A stretch of 64,000 bases of DNA from Prevotellamassilia timonensis (GCF_900106785.1 NZ_LT629845.1:654762-718761); one strand, 5' to 3'; shown: positions 48,101-52,811, counted from the first letter of the stretch. Notes: generated from the letters alone by a model not told the origin. Numbers and translations are program-made.

Positions 48101-48124
48101 ATCGGCAGAATGAACCAACAATAG
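27161..48124 (+). CDS. Giant phage polyvalent protein (methylase, helicase, nuclease-like, ParB-like, pyrophosphatase-like and zincin-like domains)
   Basis: One uninterrupted 6,987-codon frame. Domains in order: small N-terminal domain (1-66); Pro/Gln linker; Gly/Ala-rich membrane-like segments (about 474-680); DdrB-type ParB-like domain with LSGNNRTMS (about 1467-1900); a PBECR-type (Barnase/EndoU/ColicinE5/RelE-like) domain (about 1957-2103); pyrophosphatase-like domain with YGYIRGAVGVDGDHIDVF (2337-2354); coiled coil; a second PBECR-type domain with GLCHIIDKHVG (about 3065-3210); DarB-like N6-adenine methylase (3350-3624) with FSGWGGLGAAF and NVPF near 3525; SF2 helicase (4140-4760) with EVGTGKT (Lys4172), DEAH (4361-4364), ATGTPISN and QRNGRILRQ; zincin-like HEVVGH (His5429); an unassigned toxin-like segment (about 5624-5794); and a helical virion-type C-terminus (5804-6987) with a membrane segment. 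Such proteins are thought to be injected with DNA to counter host defences and prepare the genome. It is third in operon P1. Confidence 0.9.
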   Translation: MPIDNSKLKQLYATLQKGGYEQDYDTFVKGFTGNDHYANRKQVYDLLSANGAQIGSSYEEFMQKMQAPKPQAQAQRPAAPHAKPQVTTSAAPAQQKPAATAAPAPQKKGWQPTEQQKIQMSLQVGQMRQQVQQGIANTNAKIGRMMMPVTKEGRKKLSAGRFAAQLAGTPTRVVGFAPPQQPSQGKGGGQQQGQKPVESEQSPLPYGVVYENGKPKTQWLLPDGTLTTSLTEANHAEYAARKTRLAHQFQDRMKVNGLDPNKPEDVQRQAQLDYEAPLRKALEAEWQRAEAEDRAADEQYRKDYERAKHGGFFDRLKDALLTPTDPNGLPMQSSADYQRDLGRAMQRKQTFNLEKLAQAVYQKMPQSYRDSQILHYSDYFRKHPEELKGRSVAQAAKEALQGEVYRATYDRAVQAHMPKSKTEFLMRKIADQPFLSQSMATDMAASALTGSYGMSQAEADAMGRYGQEHRTLDIVGTVANMAFDPVTYISGGVGGAAAKKTMQYTGKAMLKGAGKEVAGRYAGRTIAGRLLGGAAGGVGNFATYNTLTNIEQQMRLGGALDPETGEREFSGSEVLKSTLLGVVLGAATGALSPVIGNVADKWVKATSNTAGKVGIRAGELATSTIAEGTIFAAPEWVENAQLADNNPNKRSAMDIWTDNLAMMLGFKASHGIKSAPRVIAGMRPVAEPKTMEERNHNRMSFMERLRKQLDSSPRDLDLTQEEREELRKQGYGELADLFRYTPKQKPAKPQSEAKPKMTDGKTMTFDIVKRNGVEEANAERVTNPEFDGYSAMEALMQDPTVSQSTRAKAYYILTGRQLPMGTVTGYTTDKDEHGNIYVKAVTANGEVVTNKRFADESSAKQEENNILRQAELNSVDVGERYKETAANIKVVQAAVEQVAPGADFGTVMRNYKAVKEGDADAVRNYGGMVRDIDKAIEANKTMADAERPEAIRAAIKEETGVDVDDAIKKGPGKRNEQEQAAVEDYIRRLYPVEKGPEAVAERPMLEEEAGASAIYDQSRLLWDKVEQGDAEAKADVDAIVMRMQEAYELCEDAFGTDAEWRMAEMKEDPWAMVKNSELTEDQQDAVLYYINAKAAMDGVQDASNDAMDNKRKEVAANVKRHTHKDSGMVLPATMKVDDKPVYVVKGKVAVYPDGSGIDAAKSDQSIVICDAETGEYMFASPDQIFNVGEAIDPQTELEEAYANIQAEHEAVLGGTANEEETPSNAEAVPAAEADAATADQPQMTEEQVQQYGQGVFDAATHGNGGITLPEEQVQGMQQYNRQMLEQEQQRKAEEANRQPSALSRIPVDGQTGEPMFERADRETALDALNEVTGGNEENTTSIVNAQLDQANKALDALRKKAPTKKAPALKGSPMQMAKAQQEADAAYNTAMEQYNAQVGAAEENVNAWTRIYTLMNDRKRSVREQQEAAQRERDAKLHDEAVAQLEEQKRMAAEKAAEQAEVGTHAVNPKIKAKWDGATKVEGNSNAITLADGSTLRGHYVLTEAGAATASHDVNNAYEPAEGFPVDENGESVNDRDYKRDRDAQRIVQDIADNYDSRALQSPVIVSKDGVVLSGNNRTMSGEIAAKNGTDKAYVDHLREFGAMFGFTPEQIEGMQHPRVVFVPDEELPYDANTFARFNAEQQKKQSKPEHAVKLGKIVPDNVFASIVGDISRFDRMSDYYADGNAVSSAIGQLLEAGVINEMQLPELRTGNALSAAGKELIENTLIGKVFQASPDAVRQIISTPTLRQSVVMGLNEIANNRTLAKSGYDLSQELGAAVDLVSRAKAESPEFYKEGMPVSSYGRQQGLFDDEHGDSRVTDGVTLILADILNSGKPSDLRKFLSIYNNEAASPASGQLDMFSGGVTSKEELLNRLNEHFRNATPKEQQAIVDASVAERKQRAEAVVQNADGFGRDGEEPTDIQGESNGGVSEAHVGLNDDEANELLSRMEDNTSEIPQIELNPTNWIEQFGENGMVSTPLGKVKMGENQIAKLFEKGRSEQFGMIKPTLEHPHVIVEVPSEASDGNTERASSLLFIKTFNGTNGKKVYYFKSVTVKKDGLEVSVSSHYDRAKRVKEALKKGKLLYRFDGGAQTEHHPAGVSVTTSPNITQGKDKLVWKHADDVSDASDVAQGLYSSQGNVSDLATEGTDVPQTSMSNNIWSASEVQNDNSVVVSDGLQSEPITENSSSSNGVPSKNEVHSVPALGEDTVAKTEPQQPNNAISSDSSLSDGKHNGIMPSEPNGESTVSSVSKVINNQSTLQGNAEKSVGGEGETSLSEQIATASAEVNTAPTEAQKEVGNYKKGHVQVGTFDITIEQPQGSVRKGTDADGKQWESKMHNTYGYIRGAVGVDGDHIDVFLSNDIDGWNGHKVFVVDQYNPDGTFDEHKVMLGFNDADEAKSDYLANYEKGWEDGRRIDVTAVNLEDFEKWIASSKRKIKPFGEYSSVKKDAVEINAPKAGYSITPSTYTNKKGKTSNVSLLTFDHDLTADQERAVKEFAKERTGEGRFAPARGWKDRESGGWIFRNEEDARKAAEMVGNEEAVADNQPMTAQELRDAVEPKKPTARKKTAAKKPANRVEVADVVEQKPSEPTKAEQPKQDGEKKLVITDEMKHDEDILRELLGIGDEELDGGIKFRDPDAMTSQQRRFVYNAGVNYSLGYIDQGFVAFPEFAKAMVGRLGYKIKPWLKSFYEGVKRIPGYDQAMFTPTEEVDGFDVENFDKPNKDVLAQANMIVEENKAQVAADKANNELKTTRNEQRKEIEKQTAANTDAVAAEAETIASKAEALAKTSSDEQALAGAAEQVDGTLDKVNEQLALLGYYEAEEVEKDYNEAYGYMRNAEKKSVKDAANLASQLINDLGLDRFEATHTDKVDKNGNRKTKPLAVSNISPVGGDVSIHLPLEEGRELYLTIGVEPRAAKGVDGFGGSDLEVTHIMFRVDHSEGTGNDRYGRNVFVDSKVTYSDLLKQVQREAYKYLPGKAEAKEGEYYSGDKVEYSPDGGRTWHDAVVAQPNDEGGFRIDTGLAPAMWVNAHSDQLRHKAEARKDEDIFQKAERIASESRDKRAKSNVEKLKPIGKGAFGDVYNQFQGNAQEAFAFLKEKRSGDVLGVFRRDGVGNIDVVWGDKGGGLCHIIDKHVGEGKSFLSVDEAAKVIDSIIKTGDKDFENGDKIVFKKGSKLVTIRKNVRDKGKKIADKNWILTAYDELSADGDVSAIAPNNQGQAARTTDNSHGKGIGNSQNKQEDQKEKTTKKVKPEQQVGDLFAGLFDKPSNNGLQGNDASIRTEAVPADHSGQRQGLRGCQGNSRKTVAQEGGRPDGGRGGQSTGEDRAVSAGLHGLTEPKNTRNNHSERGADHAPTSVNGRIEANIKAIELAHELLESGETATPEQMSVLRQFSGWGGLGAAFSDGGYDWKQRERNKKIRELLGEEAYEQAVMSANSAYYTPAYVVDTLWDIANQLGFKGGNILEGSAGIGNILGQMPAMVSGRSDIHAIEIDGTSGGILSLLYPDAKVEIQGFEQTRIPNCSVDLAITNVPFVTGLRVNDTTGDSDLSKKFHNIHDFCIAKNVRKLREGGLGIFISSNGTLDNSKALRDWVVNEGGSDFIGAFRMNNKTFGGTTVTSDIIVIRKRVNGQKSAQAIDVSSISGERTAEYEEPGARKAKQLSMDYNKYFIEHPDHMAGEMRFAFEAGDTFRPTSKGLYPVSGKDQGKMLADFVKSFTEETGSSVATMENAKPSYVSDVSADGKKLGEMYLKDGKLVTAGFGGYYPLEVNDKKIKGHTKQECFTAYAAIKDALAEVMQYQTENEGDEGLKPLIAKLNKAYDAFVSTYGHFNKNNQLAWLRNDVDYPNVFSLETYKEQGDGKGGVVKTYDKADVMKGRVVEKESEPHPENVNDGVVVSMFKNGRIDVPYIASQLGKSEAEVKREIIDSGLGFEDPATRQMEVSYQYLSGNVREKLKQAEANNENGEYSKNIKALQEVVPMNIPAHLIDFTLGSSWLDPKLYDAYVKERTDIDVHFTAAGGTWFMKAPTYGVNVEKNRAMGIVSEKLKKTIMGHELISAAIQNKSIVVSRTEKHFDGTTETVTDREATAACAAKIDEIRQDFKDWVRGKMQSDADLSARMEQAYNDRFNNYVPMSIPNDFVPEYFGGATHKFKMRSHQGKAIVRGTMQPLLLAHEVGTGKTFTLISTAMEMRRLGTARKPMIVVQNATVGQFAASAKELYPNAKVLVLDDNDRDAEGRKNFYAKIKYNDWDMVIIPQSTLDKIPDSDERQMQFKQDKIDEKMLVLEQMREADSSGRDPITRRAEKELADLQAEMAALTEGISKKRTANDEKKKAVAKQNAAVKAEEMLDRRTDDVENFDDMGIDALLIDEAHEYKHLGFATAMQRGVKGVDPSYSKKSQGVYLKTQAVLEKNNGRNVIFATGTPISNTAAEIWTFMRYLMPKDTMKEYGIYYFDDFVRNFGNIQQMPEFGTSGKFKEVNRFAGYVNLPELVRIWSGVADTVLTKDQTELVKKIPEMEGGKAQDIYLPQTRALRSVMKYVRDELKRFDEMSGKEKKENSSIPLTMYGIAQGAAVDARLVEMDAEDDPKSKTNEAVRQTLRSLKETDDYKGTVAIFADHYQNKRSGFNLYEDIKQKLIAQGVPESEVVVMKPGMTIKKKLDIFDKVNRGEVRVVLGSTATLGTGVNIQERLHTLIHLDAPNRPMDYTQRNGRILRQGNLHKQWGKPVRVLRFGVEDSLDVTAYQRLKTKGAIADSVMEGDRLMQDSMNNRVLEEEEDVFGDTVAQLSGSEYALLKNNAEKNVRKYESRRKQWEADQTYIHNAKPKLEGQIKAAELRAEEANAHLLAVQKAFPDGKFTEITVGKQKFGSVDAMSDFIKEHNKKILDAVKAMKEHSGNAAQTNTLTLSLGGYDFVVKTEMSRETQNIGGSLFAEIHRKMTYSCPELGLTDIPVKQSLLRNAVEDITENVITGKDFAERFDIATRMVKHGKSELEQLKQRESKPFEFGKELEEAKRQFEEYSEAMKVEMAEKEKKYAEMDASVEAATDVVADDEDETSEDKTKFRLLEDDDPKAIELESLPDSELVPVYRNVQAFEDDALGSPMAFTDAETGERRTLQGQKWNYSNPPQIELTPEQQRQLDELNKNGYIVVDGKKTTELQINDGLKFVKPKTKDAQLQYFLKKNPEDKGLWAAYDPYDHAIETPLNTQFGEAYKRPNLVVVRSLIPKSEIDEPFHADYALLPTGAHQWNNGRTLYLSRWSKIDKVLTREEEAKLIDEYWKKHPGKREALKSHRDYNRFVPQVRRELEKMGYRFELDGKELTPEESLALDRQNMENRDVIPGREGHAPFMTNEDIARINAKMSGKWVGEPKEAMNNAMAERVNELAERLHTPVRIIRTDEEVAALPSTRQRRMKGSFNPLTGEVTIVVPNNANMADVENTFIHEVVGHDGLRVLFPEEEKLNNALDELYNVSKDEIRNTIDRMAQKMYDAEVDRLREKKRKEHEAKGEDSNATYYADMAEAHAEASKKREQFKRDATEEYGADLAGRIGEKGFEKMSAEELTFWGKLKSMLQKALQKLLDGLKIPGKKKWGDKEWAFVLHEAYKRKKNGGKPDVFDAADTEVMRRKTGFGETKFSDGHKKSAQLNEAALKHLEPTDVEHAAKVQQKREKAKEALANVAKTYKNTTDSKGFISDLSNSLGLTRGSTGSGYGSFETPNGKVFTIRVSNHNINAANVGDEPVESIVIKTKRSPNRFHAEDGKFANEYVYFKEDIRKAPAGTLSAIAESISDLLDTGEYHDKTGLAKDNHSPETDPDGGMKFRDGDMGLDETITQMKIAASQANADNWQAKQEAMKAIGGNLNKLRQAMARQREYDLSTVKSISDLAKVLLDNGLLDDLSKYETKRILSAVNNAHGKQDTSNQVAKVMDIMVDNQLRMGANMLGRLLSTRGSRVDARGIEVQGQIDPDGQTIAQVVRKATSLPKADIEERIAEALNRMGSDDQAVADEAALEYSGLLLAHQFAEDITDSKAEEKALRDSIKQAKEDLDAGMMEKDAYNEYVAATNDAIRQNKIERAEAYRSIVEQVGSVLGGSVERAKQWREAEKQRVEAIHHNANSDMVGRPTDEHHKEDKVQKIANNSAVRFLLAPLGTFDQMLRMFGKKSVNGEGYLWNRYMRGWVDATEREYKGYQNALKTLDEKVSEVFGKNMKWGDLFAMERKMPKATITFWDGGERKDHELTQGNLLYIYMVDKMADGRMKLRRMGITEEDVENIKDFVDPRFLQLADWMQEEFLVGKRNEYNDVHKRMFGASMAAIENYFPLKILANARIEDVDVADDTTDTALPATSTGSIIKRRRNNLALDVMGADAFSVILDHIQQMERWAAFAEFNRDLNTLLSYKHFRNQVMNMSSVYGGGKTLWNNFRNVCSMAAGAYRPPIAQLDKAAVNIAKGITAAKVSFRVFTALKQFLSMPAYLSDSNPVYLAANIANPIGAWKWSMENLPIFEKRWKSRMAGDPRLMKSEMDWKMWRSHVVEIASRIGMSPNAFVDALTVAIGSHAMYQTKKQKYLRYGYDEEVAEKRAKQDATILFNQTQQSSESAFLSTMQVDRSWLSVLFTIFRNSSMSYTRQLYDAIRNIKHRFEPGYQSMSEEYMAKQMRRDGIDPDKADSNAKSEYRRSLLRDIARIGVFGYILQFAWNFGAYLPYLIAGDDKDEKSKMWDDVINHTMFGSIEGLTGGDVMSSAGQMALNGEAANWSYLVKDMPLASDLAAILQKMPKDKVAAMNDVVNLLVQSGVGVNPQSLTDAVVAIMDYCGDDAETSRECALLIARIINCPQSQTDKIYFDELGATAAEASNMTPAEIAERYAEYKIHRGAPLTGWAYSEEARDSVKTAQQNRVLTKAKEKMSNRMETEATKQLLSTYDEVSKLQTELSKLKKTDRAAYREGMKQLRQKYNMREHGRMKRYKHDMKQLTEKYLRSKNAEERDSLVRVMTTTRDKLLDDIGRMNQQ

Positions 48125-48169
48125 TTAAACAATGAGGGACGGTGCAATAATATAAATTTGCATCGTCCC
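48118..48169 (+). promoter_or_regulatory. Phage promoter P2 (portal) with overlapping hairpin
   Basis: ACAATAGTTAAACAAT (48118-48133), 19 nt, then TAAATTTG (48153-48160), matching the P1/P3 arrangement. The box overlaps the stop codon of the giant gene. A hairpin GGGACGGTGCAA/TTGCATCGTCCC (48136-48169, one wobble) encloses the -7 box and could be an operator or an attenuator for read-through from the giant gene. Confidence 0.65.
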
Positions 48170-48179
48170 AAATTACACA

Positions 48180-50144
48180 ATGAATATGGCAACAAAGAAA
48201 CTACATAGAATGAGCCGTGTGATGCCGCAAAAGGAATTGGACAGCGTGAGCCATGCAAGGCGCACGATGGGCAATAACCGTGCCTTTGAGGTGTTGTGGC
48301 AAGCACAGCAGTATTGGCTTGCGATGGAGACATTCCGCAGAGACCGTGAGAGAAACAAGAACTACACCTACGGTAGGCAGTGGGATGACTATGTATGCGT
48401 GAACGGCAAGATGATGAAGGAAGAGGAACTCATCAAGAAACAAGGCAACGTGCCGCTGAAGAACAACCTCATTAGACGCATGGTGCAAGCCGTGCTTGGC
48501 GTGTACCGCAGCCAAGCCAAAGAGCCGACCTGCACGGCAAGAGACAGAGACGAGCAACGGTATGGCGAAACCATGAGTACCGTGCTGCAATGCAACATGC
48601 AGTTGAACCGCATGACCGAGATAAACGCAAGGTGCATGGAAGAGTTCCTCATATCGGGATTTGTGGTACAGAGGAAGTGGTACGGTTGGCGAGAAAACAA
48701 GCTGGACTGTTGGACGGACTATGTGCAACCCAACAATTTCTTCATCGACAACAACATGAGGGACTTTAGAGGTTGGGATTGCAGTTGCTTGGGCGAGATA
48801 CACGACATCTCGTTTGAGGACTTGTGCGGACGCTTTGCCCACAGCAAGGCCGACTACGACCGACTGGCCGAGATATACAAGTATGCCAAGGACAAATCGT
48901 ATCTCAGTGCCATGTATGACAACTTCGGCTATCCCCTGCAAGGCTACTACGACTTCCTCGTGCCCTACGACCAGAGCCGATGCAGGGTAATTGAGGTGTG
49001 GCGCAAGGAAAGCAAGGAGAGAGTGCGCTGCCATGACGTGAACAACGGAGACGTGTTCAAGGTGGACATGGAGGACTTCAAGGAACTTGTGCTTGACGAG
49101 AATGAGAAGCGACTGCAACAGGCGCGAGAGTTGGGCATGAGCGAGGACGATGTGCCGCTTATCCGCTATGAGTGGTTCATGGACTCATACTGGTACTACT
49201 ACATGCTCACCCCATTCGGAGACATACTTGAAGAGGGCGAGACACCCTACGAGCACAAGAGCCACCCCTACGTGTTCAAGGCATACCCATTCATAGACGG
49301 AGAGATACACTCGTTTGTGAGCAACGTGATAGACCAGCAGCGGTACACCAACCGCTTGATAACGATGTACGACTGGATAATGCGAGCGTCAGCCAAGGGT
49401 GTGCTGCTGTTCCCGGAAGAATGTCTGCCCAAGGGCATGTCGATGGAAGATGTTGCGGACGAGTGGGCAAGGTTCAACGGCATCATCATGATAAAGCAGC
49501 CCAAGGCAGGACAGGCACTGCCGCAGCAGATAGCCAACAACTGCACGCAGATAGGCATCTCGGAGTTGCTGAACATGCAGCTGAAGTTCTTCGAGGACAT
49601 ATCGGGCGTGAACGGAGCGTTGCAGGGCAAGCCCGGCTATTCGGGCATGTCAGCCAGTCTGTATAACCAACAGGCGCAGAACGCCACCACCTCGCTGCTT
49701 GACCTGCTCGACACGTTCTCGGCATTCATCAGAGACGGAGCGTACAAGGACGTGAAGAACATACAGCAGTTCTACGACACACCGCGCGTATTCAACATTG
49801 CAGGAAAGAACTCCACCATCGTGGAGTACGATCCACGGAAGATACGCGATGTGGAGTTTGACCTAAGCATTGTGGAAAGCACCGCCACGCCAGCCTACCG
49901 CGCCTTGACCAACGACATGCTCATGCAGTTGTGGCAAGCCAAGGCAATCAGTGTGGAGCAGTTGCTTGAACACGGAGATTTCCCATTTGCAGACGAGTTG
50001 CTGCAGAGCATCAAGTCGCAGAGGGAGCAGTTGGAGCAAGGGCAAGTGCCGGACGGAATGTCGCCAGAACTTGCACAGCAGGTTCAGCAGGGAGCGAACA
50101 TGCAAGCCGTGAACCAGGCGCAGCAGATGATGCAACCACAATAA
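48180..50144 (+). CDS. Phage portal protein
   Basis: A 654-aa protein read as the dodecameric ring at the DNA-entry vertex. It shows portal-like features: an early region with RNYTYGRQWDD-type sequence (residues about 58-72), GNVPLKNNLIRRMVQAVLGVYRSQ (about 90-113, split here for clarity), the hinge region with VIDQQRYTNRLITMYDWIM, and a C-terminal Gln-rich tail. The length and sequence style are those of P22-like and crAss-like short-tailed-phage portals. It has its own promoter just after the giant gene, and convergent terminase genes lie downstream past a shared terminator. Gene position next to terminase and scaffold/capsid supports the call. Confidence 0.82.
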   Translation: MNMATKKLHRMSRVMPQKELDSVSHARRTMGNNRAFEVLWQAQQYWLAMETFRRDRERNKNYTYGRQWDDYVCVNGKMMKEEELIKKQGNVPLKNNLIRRMVQAVLGVYRSQAKEPTCTARDRDEQRYGETMSTVLQCNMQLNRMTEINARCMEEFLISGFVVQRKWYGWRENKLDCWTDYVQPNNFFIDNNMRDFRGWDCSCLGEIHDISFEDLCGRFAHSKADYDRLAEIYKYAKDKSYLSAMYDNFGYPLQGYYDFLVPYDQSRCRVIEVWRKESKERVRCHDVNNGDVFKVDMEDFKELVLDENEKRLQQARELGMSEDDVPLIRYEWFMDSYWYYYMLTPFGDILEEGETPYEHKSHPYVFKAYPFIDGEIHSFVSNVIDQQRYTNRLITMYDWIMRASAKGVLLFPEECLPKGMSMEDVADEWARFNGIIMIKQPKAGQALPQQIANNCTQIGISELLNMQLKFFEDISGVNGALQGKPGYSGMSASLYNQQAQNATTSLLDLLDTFSAFIRDGAYKDVKNIQQFYDTPRVFNIAGKNSTIVEYDPRKIRDVEFDLSIVESTATPAYRALTNDMLMQLWQAKAISVEQLLEHGDFPFADELLQSIKSQREQLEQGQVPDGMSPELAQQVQQGANMQAVNQAQQMMQPQ

Positions 50145-50147
50145 AGA

Positions 50148-50205
50148 AAAAGCCTCACTAAGCCTCCTTAGGCCGACTAAGCCAAAGGGACTTTGTGGGG
50201 CTTTT
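50148..50205. terminator. Bidirectional terminator between portal and terminase
   Basis: AAAAGCCTCAC (50148-50158) pairs with GTGGGGCTTTT (50195-50205) with one wobble; inner AAGCC/GGCTT-type repeats add structure. T-rich tails occur on both strands. It separates the convergent portal and terminase transcripts. Confidence 0.75.
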
Positions 50206-50209
50206 CTTG

Positions 50210-52339
50210 TTATATGGAAGCCTCGGAGACGGGGCTTCTGTCTTTTCGGAGTGTGCGGTTTGTGATAGGCACAAATTCGGGCATCTCCATTTCGCGATAG
50301 CAGATGTGCAGACCGATGGCACGCGTCATAAGCAAGTCGTCATGCTTGCCGACAATAGCACCATACGCGCCATTCGGCTTGCGCTCATAAGTGTCGTACT
50401 CGTCAAGACACCGCTTATCGCGCTCGATATACAGACGCTCGCGAATGACCTTGACCAAGGTAGAGATAATCATCGGCTTGGTGGCCACATTCGTGTGGAA
50501 ACCATACTTGCGAGGCGCACCCTCGCGTATCTCGTCCTCGGACTGCTTGCGAGCGTAGAGATTGGGATAGATGTCTGAAATCTGATTGAGGATATACTGC
50601 GACTGGTCGCCACCCTCCACCTGTCGCTCCTTGTCGTGCGTCTCCAAGGTGTTGGACTCGATGACCAACAGCGAGTCGTTGTAGAAAGCCGCAATCTGTG
50701 CGGCACGCCATGCGAGGCGGTCGATGTCGCAATGGCCATACCACTGCGCCACCACAGACGGAGGCTCGCTACCGTCAATCATGCTCAGACGGTCGAACAC
50801 CACGATGACAGACCAGTCAGCCTTGTTGGAGCGTCCGCCCACATCGACTACGGTAAGGTAGCGGTCGGTAACCTCGTAATCGTCAAACTTCTCTGGCATA
50901 GCCCAAATGGAGAGTAAGCCCTGCCTGTCCTCACGGAAACGGAGATTAGAAAGAGCCTCCTCGCCCTCATCGGCATCGGCATAGACCTCGCCAACAAACT
51001 TAGGCTTGCGGCAATATGGCTCAAACTGCTTGACAAGATACTTGTCGAACACCATTGTACCTGCATGAACAAACGCCTCCACATCGTCAGACGGAAACTC
51101 CGCAGCCATCACCGCAAAGTCATTCTTACCAGCACGCTCGTATATATACCAATGGATAGCCTCCAGTGTCGCCCCCTTTTCCCACAACGACCACAGATAG
51201 CGTCCGCTCTCCTCACGATTGGACGGAGTGTAGGCATTGTTGCGGTTCTCCCAAAGCCATTTGGCAAAGGCGCGTAGTTCTTCGGCAGAGTCGAAAGGAC
51301 GCGAGTAATGCTCAATCTGAAACCAAGAAATAAAAAGTGCCTCAAACTGTGACTTGACAGTAGGGTCAGCAGCGGCCGTATATTCCGCATCAAAGTAAGT
51401 GCCAACACCATCAGCAGTACTTTCCATAACAATCATCGTGTAAGGTCGTGCGAGAATACCAGAGCAAGCGGAACGCACAATATCTTCGGGCGACTTACCC
51501 TCCGTCTTTTTCCACAGACCCACCTCGGAAAGATGCACCAACGAGTAGGCACCGCCACGGCAACCGTTAGGACGCTCGGCTGTACCCACCTTAATTTTGC
51601 AGTCTCGTTGTGGCACACGGTACGTAGAACCCGACTTGCCGACACCGACAAGTTTAGGCTCATTCTCCGAATAGACCTCACCCAACTTGTGCAGGAACTC
51701 CACCGGGTGTTTCTTTATCATGAGGTCGAACATATCCTTGATTTCGTCAGATGCCGTGCCTTGGTGTGCGATGATGAGTGAGTTGAGACCTTTTTTGTGG
51801 AAGAACTGCAACCACGCCATGTAGAGTTGCACAGTCGTGGAGCCGCCCCACTGACGCGCTTTCAAGAGAATAAGACGGATAGGTAATCCTGCCTTTCGTT
51901 TCGCCTCAAAGCGCGACACGAGGATGCGCTGCGGATACCACAGACGGAAAAGCACGTCCTTTCCTGCGTCCTTGTTGTGGATATAGACGAGCGTAGCCGT
52001 CCAAAAAGGAAAGTCGTGCTTGTAGCGCAAGCGTATGAACGTGCGCGACACCTTGATGAAGTCGTCGTCATTCGGCTCAACGTGCATCACGGACGAGAGA
52101 AACTTGTCGATAGAGCCAGCCTTGACCAACTTCTTGACAAGCGGAATATTCATCATCTCAACAGGCAACCACTGAACGGGAATAGCAAAGTCGGCAATGC
52201 TGACACGGACACGTTTACCAATAGACCCCTCTCCAGTGACAGGGTCGAACTTGGCGAACATGACTTCATTGCGCCTGTCATTCTCCGCAAGCAGTGCGGC
52301 AATCTCTGTATCTATCGTATTGGTTGTCATACCATCCAT
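50210..52339 (-). CDS. terL: Terminase large subunit
   Basis: A 709-aa packaging motor. The ATPase domain has a Walker-A-like LLKARQWGGSTTVQ (about 158-171) and a Walker-B-like SLVHLSEVGLW (about 270-280). The RNase H-type nuclease domain has LTVVDVGGRSNKADWSVIV with the first Asp, an LLVIESN segment and GKHDDLLMTRA with the last acidic pair near the C-terminus. It lies on the minus strand, opposite to portal and capsid, and its start overlaps the preceding small gene by 62 bases; MTTNTID, three codons later, is an alternative start. It drives ATP-dependent DNA packaging through the portal. Confidence 0.9.
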   Translation of the reverse strand: MDGMTTNTIDTEIAALLAENDRRNEVMFAKFDPVTGEGSIGKRVRVSIADFAIPVQWLPVEMMNIPLVKKLVKAGSIDKFLSSVMHVEPNDDDFIKVSRTFIRLRYKHDFPFWTATLVYIHNKDAGKDVLFRLWYPQRILVSRFEAKRKAGLPIRLILLKARQWGGSTTVQLYMAWLQFFHKKGLNSLIIAHQGTASDEIKDMFDLMIKKHPVEFLHKLGEVYSENEPKLVGVGKSGSTYRVPQRDCKIKVGTAERPNGCRGGAYSLVHLSEVGLWKKTEGKSPEDIVRSACSGILARPYTMIVMESTADGVGTYFDAEYTAAADPTVKSQFEALFISWFQIEHYSRPFDSAEELRAFAKWLWENRNNAYTPSNREESGRYLWSLWEKGATLEAIHWYIYERAGKNDFAVMAAEFPSDDVEAFVHAGTMVFDKYLVKQFEPYCRKPKFVGEVYADADEGEEALSNLRFREDRQGLLSIWAMPEKFDDYEVTDRYLTVVDVGGRSNKADWSVIVVFDRLSMIDGSEPPSVVAQWYGHCDIDRLAWRAAQIAAFYNDSLLVIESNTLETHDKERQVEGGDQSQYILNQISDIYPNLYARKQSEDEIREGAPRKYGFHTNVATKPMIISTLVKVIRERLYIERDKRCLDEYDTYERKPNGAYGAIVGKHDDLLMTRAIGLHICYREMEMPEFVPITNRTLRKDRSPVSEASI

Positions 52340-52727
52340 TCTTTATGCGGTAAATAAACTCCCCGACCGTGCGAGGCGTGAGGTAGAACTTGGGCGCAGG
52401 TTGATTGACAATCTTCGTAACCAACTCATAGACCGACTTGTCGGGATAATCCTCACGCATGAGGAGATATCTGCGGTAAATCTCCTCAAACATCTCACGC
52501 TTGTTGCTCCTCATGCGCGGCATGGGTTTTCCTGCCGCCATAGCGGAAATGACAATGGCTGCCCTCTCCTCGCTCACCCAGAAGCGAGAAGCAGGCGACT
52601 CAGCCACCAACTCAAAGATGACAGGCATGACGATGATGCTTGCTTCGGCAAGTTTTTCGCGATAAGCCCTCATGAGTTCGGTATTGCGCGCCCTCGTAAA
52701 ATCTAGTATGCTGCCAAAATACTTCAT
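52278..52727 (-). CDS. Putative terminase small subunit
   Basis: A 149-aa mostly helical, basic protein directly upstream of terL and overlapping it. Features are a charged N-terminal helix (FTRARNTELMRAYREKLAEA), a central KPMPRMRSNKREMFEEIYRRYL helix region and RTVGEFIYRIKNGWY, which could form a DNA-binding helix pair. The position is that of terS in tailed phages. No specific family was recognised, and the 113-aa GGRKKGTPNK protein is an alternative candidate for this role. Confidence 0.6.
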   Translation of the reverse strand: MKYFGSILDFTRARNTELMRAYREKLAEASIIVMPVIFELVAESPASRFWVSEERAAIVISAMAAGKPMPRMRSNKREMFEEIYRRYLLMREDYPDKSVYELVTKIVNQPAPKFYLTPRTVGEFIYRIKNGWYDNQYDRYRDCRTACGE

Positions 52728-52811
52728 AGTATCACTGTAACGTGTTGGCGTAATTAGTAAACAAGTTAACGGGTTGACTTGAATTTACGCCAAGGGTTGT
52801 TTTTTCCTATA

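Noticed and set aside
27161-48124. Phage-encoded giant RNA polymerase, as in crAss-like phages
   Set aside because: I looked for the DxDxD metal-binding signature of such polymerases and did not see it; the enzyme motifs present are methylase and helicase.
27161-48124. Reading the giant ORF as several adjacent genes
   Set aside because: There is no stop codon in 6,987 codons and no internal promoter-start combination that stands out; composition is continuous except for low-complexity linkers.
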